Assembly (NCBI GenBank): GCA_963762735.1
Contig: CAVXMG010000019.1
Location: forward strand, 310,001 to 374,000
Length of the DNA stretch: 64,000 nucleotides
Direction of reading: 5' to 3'
Origin: DASXKD01 sp963762735
Lineage (GTDB): Bacteria > Actinomycetota > Actinomycetes > Streptosporangiales > Streptosporangiaceae
The notes beneath the pieces are model-generated. The model was given only the letters and a program-made list of their open reading frames with translations, was not told the DNA's origin and did no database searches. A program made the translations under genes and the position numbers. This document shows, in pieces, positions 1 through 8,040 of this stretch (position 1 is the stretch's first letter; every line of letters starts with the position of its first letter).

Positions 1-457
1 GGCTCGGCAGCGCGTTTCATGGCGGTGGTCTCGGCGAGCGCGTCGAACAGGTCGCGGGCCTCGGGCCGGGTGTAGACCGGGCCGGGGGCAACGGTGTTGA
101 AGCGGACGCCGCGGCCGCTGTACTCGGCTGTCCAGCCCCGGGTCAGGGCCGCCAGGGCGGCCTTGGTCGCGCCGTACGCGGCGCCGGTGGCCAGGCCGAG
201 ATTGCGAGCCATGCTGCCGATGTTGAACGCGCTGCCCGATCCCCTCGCCGCCATCGCCGGGGCGAACGCCGCCACGAGGAAGAACGGTGCGCGGACGTTG
301 CTGGCGAACATCGAGTCGTAGTCGGAGGCCTTCAGGTCCTCGGTCGGTGCCCAGACGGATCGCCCGGCGCTGTTGACCAGGACATCGATGTCGCCTTGGC
401 CACAAGCCGATCGATGCCTGCCAGGTCCTCAAGGTCTGCCTCGACGAACCTCGGGCG
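1..457 (-). pseudogene. SDR family oxidoreductase remnant (partial, N-terminus missing, frameshifted)
   Basis: Read on the minus strand, this stretch encodes the middle and C-terminal part of a short-chain dehydrogenase/reductase. It shows DIDVLVNSAG, then an NIGSM serine segment, the YGATK catalytic Tyr/Lys motif, and a VAPGPVYT segment after it. The C-terminus runs off the left edge of the window. The frame breaks near 390-395, where one added base would join EADLEDLAGIDRLVAKA to DIDVLVNSAG. The first roughly 50 residues, including the Rossmann glycine motif, are absent; homology stops at the start of the divergent TetR remnant. Known SDRs use NAD(P)H to reduce or oxidise carbonyl groups; the substrate here cannot be predicted. 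I infer a non-functional relic. Confidence 0.7.
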
Positions 458-998
458 CGGCTGCTGGCCGCCGCCAGCGAGCTGTTCTACGCCGAGGGCG
501 TGCAGTCGGTCGGGATCGACCGGGTCATCGAGCACGCCGGAGTCGCGAAGGCCACGTTGTACAGCGCGTTCGGCAGCAAGGACGGCCTGGTCCGCGCCTA
601 CCTCCAGGCGCGGCACGCCGCGGCCGCCGAGCGCATGGCGCGCGAACTGCAAGCGCGTTACGACACCCCGAAGGAGCGCCTGGTCGGCGCGTTCGAGGTG
701 CAGGGCCTGTCGTTCACCGAGCCAGGTTTCCGCGGCTGCGCGTTCGTCAGTGCGTGCGCCGACGCCCCGCCCGGCGGTGTCGTCGAAGGCTGCGGCGGAC
801 TACCGCACCTGGCTGCACGAACTGTTCTACGACCTCGCCCAGCAGGCAGGCGTCAAGGACGCCAAGTCGCTCGCCCAGCAACTGGTCCTGCTCTACGACG
901 GCGCCGGAATCAGCGCCTGGATGGACCGCGACCCCAGCGCCGAGGCGGCGGCCCGCACCATAGCGACCGCTCTGGTCGACGCCGCCATCCCAGCCTGA
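443..998 (+). pseudogene. TetR family regulator remnant (frameshifted)
   Basis: The frame that starts near 443 reads RARLLAAASELF, then GIDRVIEHAGVAKATLY and FGSKDGLVRAYL. That is the TetR helix-turn-helix with its usual KATLY-FGSKD signature. The C-terminal ligand domain follows but changes frame near 778; the second frame carries ADYRTWLHELFYDLAQQ through to the stop at 998. Removing one G at the shift restores continuity. No convincing start codon precedes the HTH, although a GTG lies at 500 inside it. It sits head to head with the SDR remnant, the classic arrangement of a TetR repressor with its target gene. I infer that a deletion took both N-termini and the shared promoter. Confidence 0.7.
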
Positions 999-1477
999 AC
1001 CAACTGTCCCCGAAGACGCCCAGAGAGGCGGGGAGGTTCAGATGAAGACGGCATCACAGCAGGCTGCATCCAGCCCACTGGCGAGGGGATGCTGATTGGC
1101 CTGGCAATGGCTGGACGCTCACCTGCTCGATCCGCGGGCGCAGCCGCTACTCGGGACTGACAGGGCAGCGTAGAGCCGACGACCGTGCGCTCGCTTTGGG
1201 CGGGCTGCCGCCGTGAGATCGGGGCTGCTGGGTACCCGGAAGCGCGCGGGGCTGCGGCTACTGCGCAGCCCGACGGCTGGTGCCGGTTCTGGCTCTGGCT
1301 TGTCTGGGCGAGGTGGGCATGGGACCTTTGGCTCTACCGGCTGTTGCGCACGGCCGTACCGGGATAGGGGATGCGGCGGATCGGCCAGTGCATGGATGCA
1401 TTCGGCCGGGACGGTACCCGCATCACACGGAACCTGGATTTCGAGGTCGCGAGAAGCGCCGCAGCGTAGGAGCGGCA
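999..1477. other. intergenic region, no gene recognised
   Basis: About 480 bases between the TetR remnant and the isocitrate lyase leader. Short frames are open on both strands but none resembles a known protein, and codon use looks random. I see no RNA gene or clear promoter here. Confidence 0.4.
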
Positions 1478-1557
1478 GGAGCCAGCCATGAGGTCATCAG
1501 ATTCGGAAGTCGCCGGGGAGCCAGCCATGAGCTCGTTCGAGTCGGAAATCGGCGAGG
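1478..1557 (+). repeat. imperfect tandem repeat of about 39 bp, each copy carrying GGAGCCAGCCATG
   Basis: Two adjacent copies each begin GGAGCCAGCCATGAG and continue with a similar TTCGGAAgTCG / TCGGAAaTCG segment. The second copy (from about 1517) supplies the probable native start of isocitrate lyase at 1527. The first (from 1478) duplicates the ribosome-binding region and first codons, with its ATG at 1488 in the same frame. Confidence 0.6.
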
Positions 1558-1602
1558 CGGAAAGATGGTCTGGCCAGTCCCCGGTTCGAGGGCATCACGC
1601 GT

Positions 1603-3849
1603 TTGTATTCTGCGCGTCAGGTGGTGGAGCAACGGGGCACCATCCCCACCGACTACACCGTGGCGAGGATGGCGGCCGGGCAGTTCTACGATCGGCTCCG
1701 GCAGCTCTTCGCCGAGCGCAAGCAGATCACCACCTTCGGTCCCTATTCACCCGGTCAGGCGGTGGTCATGAAGCGGATGGGCATCGAGGGCATCTACCTG
1801 GGCGGCTGGGCAACGTCGGCCAGGGGATCGGTGACGGAGGACCCGGGACCCGACCTGGCCAGCTATCCGCTCTCCCAGGTGCCCGACGAGGCCGCGCCGA
1901 TCGTGCGCGCCCTGCTCACCGCGGACCGGAACCAGCGCTTCGCCCGCTCGCGGCTGAGCGAGGCGCAGCGTGCTGCCTCCCCCGAGATCGACTACCGGCC
2001 GTTCATCATCGCCGACGCCGACACCGGACACGGCGGCGACGCGCACGTCCGGAATCTGATCCGTCGTTTCGTCGAGGTCGGGGTCCCGGGCTACCACATC
2101 GAGGACCAGAAACCCGGCGCCAAGAAGTGCGGGCACCAGGGGGGAAAGGTGCTCGTCGGGGTGGACGAGCAGATCAAGCGGCTGAACGCCGCGCGTTTCC
2201 AGCTCGACATCATGAAGGTGCCCGGCATCGTCGTGGCCCGCACCGACGCCGAAGCGGCCACGTTCCTGGAGGGGCGCGGGGACGAGCGCGATCATCCGTT
2301 CATCCTGGGCGCCACCAACGTCGAGCTGCCGACCTACAAGGTCGGCTACCTTGCCATCTTGAGGAGGCTCCGCGAGCTGGGCATCGACGATGTGCGCGGC
2401 CATCTGTTGTTCAAGATCTCCGCCGCGGAGTACGACGAGGCCAGCGCCTGGCTCGCGCGGACGGGCGTGATGCGCGTGCTCGAAGAGAGCGCGAAAGCGT
2501 TCCAGCAGGCCGACGGGTCGTCGGTCGAGGCACTGCTGGAGAGAGTCGAGACGCCGTACCTGGAGGCGTGGCAGTCCGAGGCCGACCTGAAGAGCTATCC
2601 CCAGGCGGTCGCGGACGTGATCGAGTTCCGCGGCAGCGAGGGTGAGCGGTTCGACATGAGCGCCGGCGAGTGGCTGGCCTTCGCGAACCAAACGTCGTTC
2701 CACGCGGCCCGGGCCAGGGCCAGATCGATGGGCATCGACATCATCTGGGATTGCGAGGTCTCCAAGACTACCGAGGGCTACTACCAGGTACAGAGCGGAA
2801 TCGAGTACGCCATCGCCAGGTCGCTGGCTGTCGCTCCGTTCGCCGACCTGCTGTGGATGGAGACCAAGACCGCGAACCTGGCGGACGCCCAGCGCTTCGC
2901 CGAGGCCATCCATGCCGAGTTCCCGTCCAAGATGCTGGCGTACAACCTGTCACCATCGTTCAACTGGGACACGACCGGGATGAGCGAGGCGGAAATGAGG
3001 CGATTCCCCGAAGAGCTCGGCAAGCTGGGGTTCGTCTTCAACTTCATTACCTACGGCGGACATCAGATCGATGGCCTGGCGGCGGAGGAGTTCGCCACCG
3101 CGCTCAAGCAGGACGGCATGCTCGCCCTGGCCCGGCTGCAGCGAAAGTTCCGCCTGGTCGAATCGCCCTACCGGACGCCCCAGACGCTCGTGGGCGGGCC
3201 GCGGCTGGACGCGGCCCTCATGGCCTCTTCGGGCGGCACGGCGGCCACTAAAGCGATGGGCAAGGGCTCGACGCAGCATCAGCACCTGGTCCAGACCGAG
3301 GTGCCGACCAAGCTGCTCGAGGAATGGCTCGCGATGTGGACCAAGTACCACCAGATCCCGGGCCCGCTGCGGGTCGGACTGCGGCCGCACACGGCGGGCT
3401 CGGAGTTGCTGGAGCTCACCCTGTCCAAGACAAACGGGGAAAAGGTCGCCAACGTCATCTTCGACGTGATCGTGGATCGCCGGGGGCGCAACATCCTGTC
3501 GGTTCGGGACCAGAACACCTTCGACAGCGCCGTACGCAAGAAGCGCCTGATGACGCTGAACCACCTGTTCCTGGTCCACCGTTACAAGATCTGGGCGGTC
3601 CACTACGTCAGCCCGACCGACGACAATCGCTACCAGGCCCAGAAGATGAGCACGCACGGCCTGTTCAGCGACGTCCACGACGAGGTTGGCGACGTCATCG
3701 TCGCGGATGTCAGCGCGGACGGCGTCAAGGCCCTGCTCGCCCCGGACCGGGACCGCTTGAACGCCCTGATCCAGAGGACGTATCCGTACATGCCGACCGA
3801 CGGCGCTGCGCAAATCCCGCAAACGACTGGCCAGAACGAGAGGACTTGA
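1603..3849 (+). CDS. aceA: isocitrate lyase, long ICL2 type
   Basis: Cleaves isocitrate to glyoxylate and succinate, the first step of the glyoxylate shunt. The protein has ADADTGHGG at about 137-145 and the catalytic KKCGH motif at 174-178 (nucleophile Cys176), followed by QGGK as in mycobacterial ICL2. At about 748 residues it is far longer than the 430-residue ICL1 form; the extra C-terminal part from about residue 600 matches the regulatory domain of ICL2. The open frame starts at a TTG at 1603. Homology continues upstream in another frame to an ATG at 1527 (MSSFESEIGEAERW), so a single-base shift near 1568-1572 probably hides the true N-terminus. The last residues overlap a tRNA-like fragment. 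It has no operon partner here. Confidence 0.9.
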   Translation: MYSARQVVEQRGTIPTDYTVARMAAGQFYDRLRQLFAERKQITTFGPYSPGQAVVMKRMGIEGIYLGGWATSARGSVTEDPGPDLASYPLSQVPDEAAPIVRALLTADRNQRFARSRLSEAQRAASPEIDYRPFIIADADTGHGGDAHVRNLIRRFVEVGVPGYHIEDQKPGAKKCGHQGGKVLVGVDEQIKRLNAARFQLDIMKVPGIVVARTDAEAATFLEGRGDERDHPFILGATNVELPTYKVGYLAILRRLRELGIDDVRGHLLFKISAAEYDEASAWLARTGVMRVLEESAKAFQQADGSSVEALLERVETPYLEAWQSEADLKSYPQAVADVIEFRGSEGERFDMSAGEWLAFANQTSFHAARARARSMGIDIIWDCEVSKTTEGYYQVQSGIEYAIARSLAVAPFADLLWMETKTANLADAQRFAEAIHAEFPSKMLAYNLSPSFNWDTTGMSEAEMRRFPEELGKLGFVFNFITYGGHQIDGLAAEEFATALKQDGMLALARLQRKFRLVESPYRTPQTLVGGPRLDAALMASSGGTAATKAMGKGSTQHQHLVQTEVPTKLLEEWLAMWTKYHQIPGPLRVGLRPHTAGSELLELTLSKTNGEKVANVIFDVIVDRRGRNILSVRDQNTFDSAVRKKRLMTLNHLFLVHRYKIWAVHYVSPTDDNRYQAQKMSTHGLFSDVHDEVGDVIVADVSADGVKALLAPDRDRLNALIQRTYPYMPTDGAAQIPQTTGQNERT

Positions 3850-3857
3850 ACCTCCGG
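3828..3857 (-). other. tRNA 3'-end-like fragment (T arm plus CCA)
   Basis: On the minus strand this reads as a T stem GGAGG, loop TTCAAGT, paired strand CCTCT, a seven-base acceptor strand, discriminator G and encoded CCA. The loop fits the TTCRANY consensus and all five T-stem pairs form (one G-U). The sequence further 5' does not fold into an anticodon or D arm, so this is a fragment only. It overlaps the last codons and stop of isocitrate lyase. It may be a relic attachment site or a chance match. Confidence 0.4.
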
Positions 3858-4043
3858 CCCACTCAGGTGCAGCCCGACCAGATGACGCCGGTCCGAAGTC
3901 GTGTCGTGCGACCGTCGAGCTGTCACCGACTCGGCCGAGGCTGAGCCCGAAGCCGTGATGAAGCAGGTCCGAGCCCTGGGTTGAAACACGAGTGCGCAGT
4001 TGACGCACTATCCGTGGGTCAGGAGGTGACGTACTATCCGTCG

Positions 4044-5338
4044 ATGGACAGGTCGAGCCCGTCCGCTGCCGAGAGCGCCTCAGCGGTCTCTGCCGCGCTT
4101 GATCCGCGGGCCGCCGAGATGTCCGCGGACATTTACGGCCTGATCGTCCGGGAGATACCGCAGTTGCGCAGCGACAAACAGGTGCTGGCGCTACTGGAAT
4201 CGAGCGTCGCGGAAAACGTGGCCACCCTGCTGCACGTTCTGCAGCACGGCATCGACCTGGAGAAGGTGCGTGCCCCGGCGGCGGCGGAGGAATACGCCCG
4301 CCGGCTGGCGCAGCGCGGCGTCCCCATCGCCGCGCTGCTGCGCGCCTACCGCATCGGGTCAGCCCGATTCGAGGACTGGTGCCTGCAGGAACTCGGACGG
4401 CAGACCGATAACGCGTCTATCGTCAGCGCAGCCGGGCTGCGTATCGCCCGAGTCCTGGCCTCTTACATCGACCAAGTGTCAGAAGAGCTCGTGTCGTCCT
4501 ATGAATCGGAGAAGGAGAACTGGCTCAGGAACCAGAGCGCGGCCCGCGCGGCGCGCGTCCGCGCCCTGCTAAGAGGCGAGCAGGTGGACGTGAGCTCCTC
4601 CGAGGCCATGCTCGGCTACCGGCTCAGGCAACACCACCTCGGCGTAGTGACCTGGATCACCGGGGCGTCTGGAGGCGGTGATGCGCTCGGGCGGCTGGAA
4701 CATGGGACCGCTGAGGTAGCGGCCGAAGCCCAATGTGAGGGGAGGCTGATTTTTATCCCGCAGGACGAATCCTCCGCGTGGGCCTGGCTGCCCCTCGGTG
4801 CCCGGGACGATATCGCCTTCCCGGGGCTCAGCGCCAAGGGCATCGGCGCCGCAGACGGGATCCGGTTCGCTTTCGGTGCGCCCGCGCTGGGATTGGCGGG
4901 TTTCCGCCGTACCCATCAGCAGGCGCTGAGCGCCCAGGCGGTGGCGCTGGCGGCCGGACCGTCAGGCCCGCTCGTGACCAGCTTCGGCGAGGTCGCGCCG
5001 CTGGCCCTGATGTCGGGCTCGATCGAGTTGCTGCAGGCCTGGGTCACCGAGACGCTGGGGGCGCTGGCCGATGACGACGAGCAGAACGCCCGGCTGCGCG
5101 GCACGCTGCGGGTCTTCCTGCAGGAGAACGGCAGCTACAAAACGACGGCCGAACATCTCTTGCTCCACAAGAACACGGTCCAGTACCGAGTGCGCAAGGC
5201 CGAGGAGGCCCTGCGGCGCCCATCGGGCAGGACCGCCTGCAGATCGAACTGGCCCTGCTAGCTAGCCATCGGCTGGGCCGTGCGGTCCTGCGGCCTGTCG
5301 GCGACCCCGGCACGGCCTCGCCCCGGCCCGGGGCGTAG
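4044..5338 (+). CDS. PucR-family transcriptional regulator (frameshifted near the C-terminus)
   Basis: Resembles actinobacterial PucR/CdaR-type regulators: a helical N-terminal RsbRD-like domain (SADIYGLIVREIPQLRSDK), a central GGDEF-like fold region, and a C-terminal helix-turn-helix reading KTTAEHLLLHKNTVQYRVRKAEE. The frame that contains the HTH stops at 5261 with a nonsense tail. A one-base shift near 5215-5221 restores the usual ending GQDRLQIELALLASHRLG and a stop at 5336-5338. The start is uncertain: ATG 4044 is chosen because family similarity begins just after it, but GTG 4026 and TTG 3981 are in frame. Target genes are not evident. It lies between isocitrate lyase and a convergent membrane protein gene. 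Confidence 0.75.
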
Positions 5339-5382
5339 CGCCGGCGGCTCGGCGAGCTGCCTGGTATCAGCCTGGCGTGCGG

Positions 5383-6282
5383 CTACTGCAAGATATTGGC
5401 CGCCCGGGCAATCACCAGTCCCAGAATCATGAGGGAGCAGACCGCCTGCACGGTCATGGCCAGTTTGCCCCAGCGGGCGAGCGGCATCACATCGGTCGGG
5501 CTGAACGCGGTGGCGTCGGTGAAGCCGAGGTAGAGGTAGTCGAAGAATTCAGGGCGCCAGCCCGGCCGGGCTGTCCCCGGGTTGAGCTGGGCGGGGAAGG
5601 CGAGGTCGGGGAACTCCAGCGGGGCCAGGAAACGCGACTCGGGACCGCCTCCGTCAAGCACCCAATAGACGAAGGCAAAGGCAATGATCGTGTAGAGCCA
5701 GACCAGAAAGCCGGTCTTGAGCAGATCCGCCGCCGAATTCGTCTCCGGGCCGCCTTCAATGAGATCGGCGATCAGCCGGGCGGTGACCCCGGCCGCGTCG
5801 GCGACCAGCACGGCCACCAGCACCAGGGACAGCGCCCGGCCGGCAGCCGACCGGCGGTCGATGTGACCCCGGTCAATGGCGATGATGGCTACCAGCAGCA
5901 GCACCTCCACCGCCGGGACTGCCCATGGCGGGCCGAGGCTGAACCTGGCCGGGAGCACCAGCGGCACGGCCATCGCCAGCACCAGCGTGACGGCCATCGG
6001 CCAGCGTTTCTCTGCCCCTGCCCCGGCGGCCACGATCCCAGGTACAGGCCTGCGGGCAGCGCTTCCCCGCCTGCCAGCCCACCAATCGCGGACACTGGCC
6101 TCCGCCTTCGCCGTTGCGGGCGACCGCTCAGCAGCGGCGTCGGCCTCGGCGATCAGGGCGCGGGCGGCGTCCATCGTCGCCGCTATCTCCCCCTGGTCAC
6201 TGCTGGCTGGCACACTGACGACAATCCAGGCCCGGTCATGCACGTGCCTGGGCTTGTACGGGCACCTTCGTAGCCAGCGCAA
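5383..6282 (-). CDS. multi-pass membrane protein with ion-channel-like C-terminal segment
   Basis: The protein has an N-terminal charged cytoplasmic part, then four or five hydrophobic segments (for example AVTLVLAMAVPLVLPARF and VEVLLLVAIIAI). It ends with a re-entrant-looking stretch, FDYLYLGFTDATAFSPTDVMPL, followed by a last membrane helix ending ARAANIL. That ending resembles DUF1345/two-TM potassium-channel-like proteins, but I cannot assign a transported ion. Upstream, two other frames carry plausible continuation (MTDIDPQADIELHPADEHVT from ATG 6401, then VTGEWLRCYQKLALATKVP). The true start may therefore be 6401, with two single-base shifts near 6328 and 6245. The gene is convergent with the PucR regulator. 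Confidence 0.6.
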   Translation of the reverse strand: MRWLRRCPYKPRHVHDRAWIVVSVPASSDQGEIAATMDAARALIAEADAAAERSPATAKAEASVRDWWAGRRGSAARRPVPGIVAAGAGAEKRWPMAVTLVLAMAVPLVLPARFSLGPPWAVPAVEVLLLVAIIAIDRGHIDRRSAAGRALSLVLVAVLVADAAGVTARLIADLIEGGPETNSAADLLKTGFLVWLYTIIAFAFVYWVLDGGGPESRFLAPLEFPDLAFPAQLNPGTARPGWRPEFFDYLYLGFTDATAFSPTDVMPLARWGKLAMTVQAVCSLMILGLVIARAANILQ

Positions 6283-6401
6283 GCTTCTGATAGCACCGAA
6301 GCCACTCGCCGGTCACCGCCCCGGCCAGCGGTACCCTGAACCGTCACGTGCTCGTCGGCAGGGTGGAGCTCGATGTCCGCCTGGGGATCGATGTCCGTCA
6401 T

Positions 6402-6835
6402 CCTGACCGGCCTCCCCTCTGTAGAGCCGGTGCCTTCTGCTCTGAGAGTACGGCGCGCCAGAGCCGAAAACCCGGACGGATTCCGACGAAGCGGCCAAGC
6501 GGCAGTGCGCCGGTCTACCGTCACGACACCTGCCCGGTGAACCACCGCAGCCCGAAGCAGCGGCCCGATGCCGCCGCACCAACTGAACCCAAGGCTGCCC
6601 ACGCTAGAGCCGCGGCCTGCTCGGGGACAGGGTGGTAGCCACCGGGTCAGGGTGAGGCTGGCCCCACCCGCGGTTGCCTATGAGTTCGCCACGGGCCAGC
6701 GCCTCGGCCAAGGCAGCTCAGGGCACCAGGCGCCGTAGCCGCCGTCATCGGCACGCTCGATGACGGCGGCGTAGCTGGTCATGGAGTCCTCTGGTGTAAT
6801 CCTGCCTGTCTCAGGATGCTTCGCTCAGTGCCAGG
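6402..6835. other. intergenic region, no gene recognised
   Basis: Just over 430 bases between the likely start of the membrane protein gene and the tRNA-Val gene. Only short frames without similarity are visible, and no hairpin followed by a T run was found. Confidence 0.4.
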
Positions 6836-6907
6836 TGGGCCCAACTGGGATCGAACCAGTGGCTTCCTCCTTGTAAGGGAGGCGCTCTGCCGCTGAGCTA
6901 TGGGCCC
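6836..6907 (-). tRNA. tRNA-Val (anticodon TAC)
   Basis: The minus strand folds as a full cloverleaf. The acceptor stem GGGCCCA pairs with TGGGCCC, the D arm is GCTCAGCGGCAGAGC, the anticodon stem CCTCC/GGAGG encloses loop CTTACAA (anticodon TAC, valine), and the T arm has loop TTCGATC. The discriminator is A and the CCA end is not fully encoded (ACC then T). Remnants of an integrative element start immediately on its 5' side. Confidence 0.95.
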
Positions 6908-6971
6908 GCGCGGGGGATCCTACCCTCGCCCGGAAATCAATGAAGGTAGTCCTTGTACCAGGTCTCGTTGA

Positions 6972-7116
6972 GCGCGCCGCGCCGAAGGGCTGCTTGTCAG
7001 TCAGCAAGGGCGCGGCGTGTTCGTAGGGAACCGCCGCGGAACTACGGCGGCTGGACACCGACATCACCACCGCTGGTGGCTTCTACACGATGCTCGCCAG
7101 GACCGGCCGCTGCACT
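6972..7116 (+). pseudogene. GntR-family regulator remnant
   Basis: One frame reads EGLLVSQQGRGVFV, the typical wing at the end of a GntR winged helix. A second frame then reads ELRRLDTDITTAGGFYTMLARTGR, which resembles the linker and start of the effector domain of GntR regulators found on actinomycete integrative elements. Neither frame has a proper start or end, so this is a fragment with at least one shift. It lies between tRNA-Val and nuclease and integrase remnants, which supports an origin in a mobile element. Confidence 0.4.
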
Positions 7117-7150
7117 TCATCGACACGGTGACCGCTGCGGGCCGGATGCG

Positions 7151-7617
7151 CTACGGCGGGCTCCCCATAGAGAACTGAGTCGCACCCATCCGGGCCGCCC
7201 AGGCCTCCAACGTGTGCTCCTCGGCGTGGCGGATCCTGGCCCGCTGGTTGTTCCTGGCGGGCTCCAGCCGCATCCAGACATCGGTCACGGGCACCTGGTC
7301 TACTTCCAAGACGTATACCTGCCTGGTGTCCGGTGAGTACACCGCGAACAGGTCCACGTCGCCCCTGTATGGCTGCCTGCGGCTGACAGCGCGGTCGCCA
7401 ACCCCCCATACTCCGCTGTGCGCGGAGAAGCATAAGACGGCCCCCCGTGGATCCTCCGGGCGGTCTTGCACTGGACGCGGAGGAAGCCTCCATCGGCCTC
7501 TACAACCATGTCGTAGCGCTGATTGTCGCCGAACGGCAACAGGACCGGGAAGCCCGCCTGGAGGAACTCGGCTAAGATGACGGCTTCGCTGATCTCGCCG
7601 ATCGCCTTGGTGTTCAC
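7151..7617 (-). pseudogene. PD-(D/E)XK endonuclease-like protein (frameshifted)
   Basis: The first frame from 7617 reads MNTKAIGEISEAVILAEFLQ, then RYDMVVEADGGFLRVQCKTAR. This matches the small PD-(D/E)XK fold seen in group I intron-associated endonucleases, with the Asp and the QCK pair in place. The frame changes at a run of six G on the coding strand near 7451. One more G would continue it into AVLCFSAHSGVWGVGDR and a tail ending EHTLEAWAARMGA, with the stop at 7151. Restored, it would be a protein of about 155 residues. These nucleases are often carried by mobile elements, and an integrase remnant sits directly upstream. Whether the break is biological or a homopolymer error cannot be told here. 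Confidence 0.55.
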
Positions 7618-7647
7618 CCGGCCGATTGTAGAGGTCTGCCACCTTAG

Positions 7648-7973
7648 TCACGAAGTAGGCGCACCGCATCTAGCTCGCCTGCTGCCCGACGAGTCCATGA
7701 CGTTCTGGCCCGCCCAGCGGCACGGCTTCATGTTGTGCCGGTAATCCAGCTCGAATGTGCTGGTCCGGCTGTGGCCGAAGCTTTCAGGTTCGACCATCTT
7801 CCGGGCGGACCCCTCCAGGCTGTCCAGGAAGTCGTCGAGGCACTGCCTGACGGTGTAGGAGGCGCTGACCTCTAGGCCGCTGTCGAGGGCCTTCCTCGTC
7901 TCTGCGATCTTGGCCAGCAGCCCCGTTTTGGGCAGGCGCACCCGGACGTGCTTACCACTGCCGTCGCGGCCCC
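7648..7973 (-). pseudogene. tyrosine-type integrase remnant (N-terminal domain)
   Basis: The minus-strand frame reads RDGSGKHVRVRLPKTGLL, then AKIAETRKALDSGLEVS and ASYTVRQCLDDFLDSLEG. This is the arm-binding and SAM-like core-binding N-terminal region of actinobacterial phage/AICE tyrosine recombinases. Similarity fades after SARKMVEP and there is no catalytic domain, so only the front part survives. Its own first residues are also missing: coding similarity begins at the very base where the half tRNA-Val stops. Such integrases insert elements into tRNA genes, which fits the junction. It is inactive as seen. Confidence 0.65.
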
Positions 7974-8008
7974 GTAAGGCAAGTGCTCTACCACTGAGCT
8001 ATGCGCCC
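7974..8008 (-). pseudogene. 5' half of a tRNA-Val gene, truncated after the anticodon
   Basis: The minus strand gives acceptor 5' strand GGGCGCA, TA, D arm GCTCAGTGGTAGAGC, base 26, anticodon 5' strand CTTGC and loop CTTAC, ending exactly with anticodon TAC. The 3' anticodon strand, T arm and acceptor 3' strand are replaced by integrase coding sequence. It differs from the intact tRNA-Val 1.07 kb away, so it is not a duplicate of it. It cannot yield a functional tRNA. Confidence 0.75.
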
Positions 8009-8040
8009 GCCGTCGGAACGGCCGGGCTCAGCGTACCGGC

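Noticed and set aside
3828..3960. complete tRNA gene at the end of isocitrate lyase
   Set aside because: Only the T arm and acceptor 3' end fold; no anticodon or D arm can be drawn in the adjoining bases.
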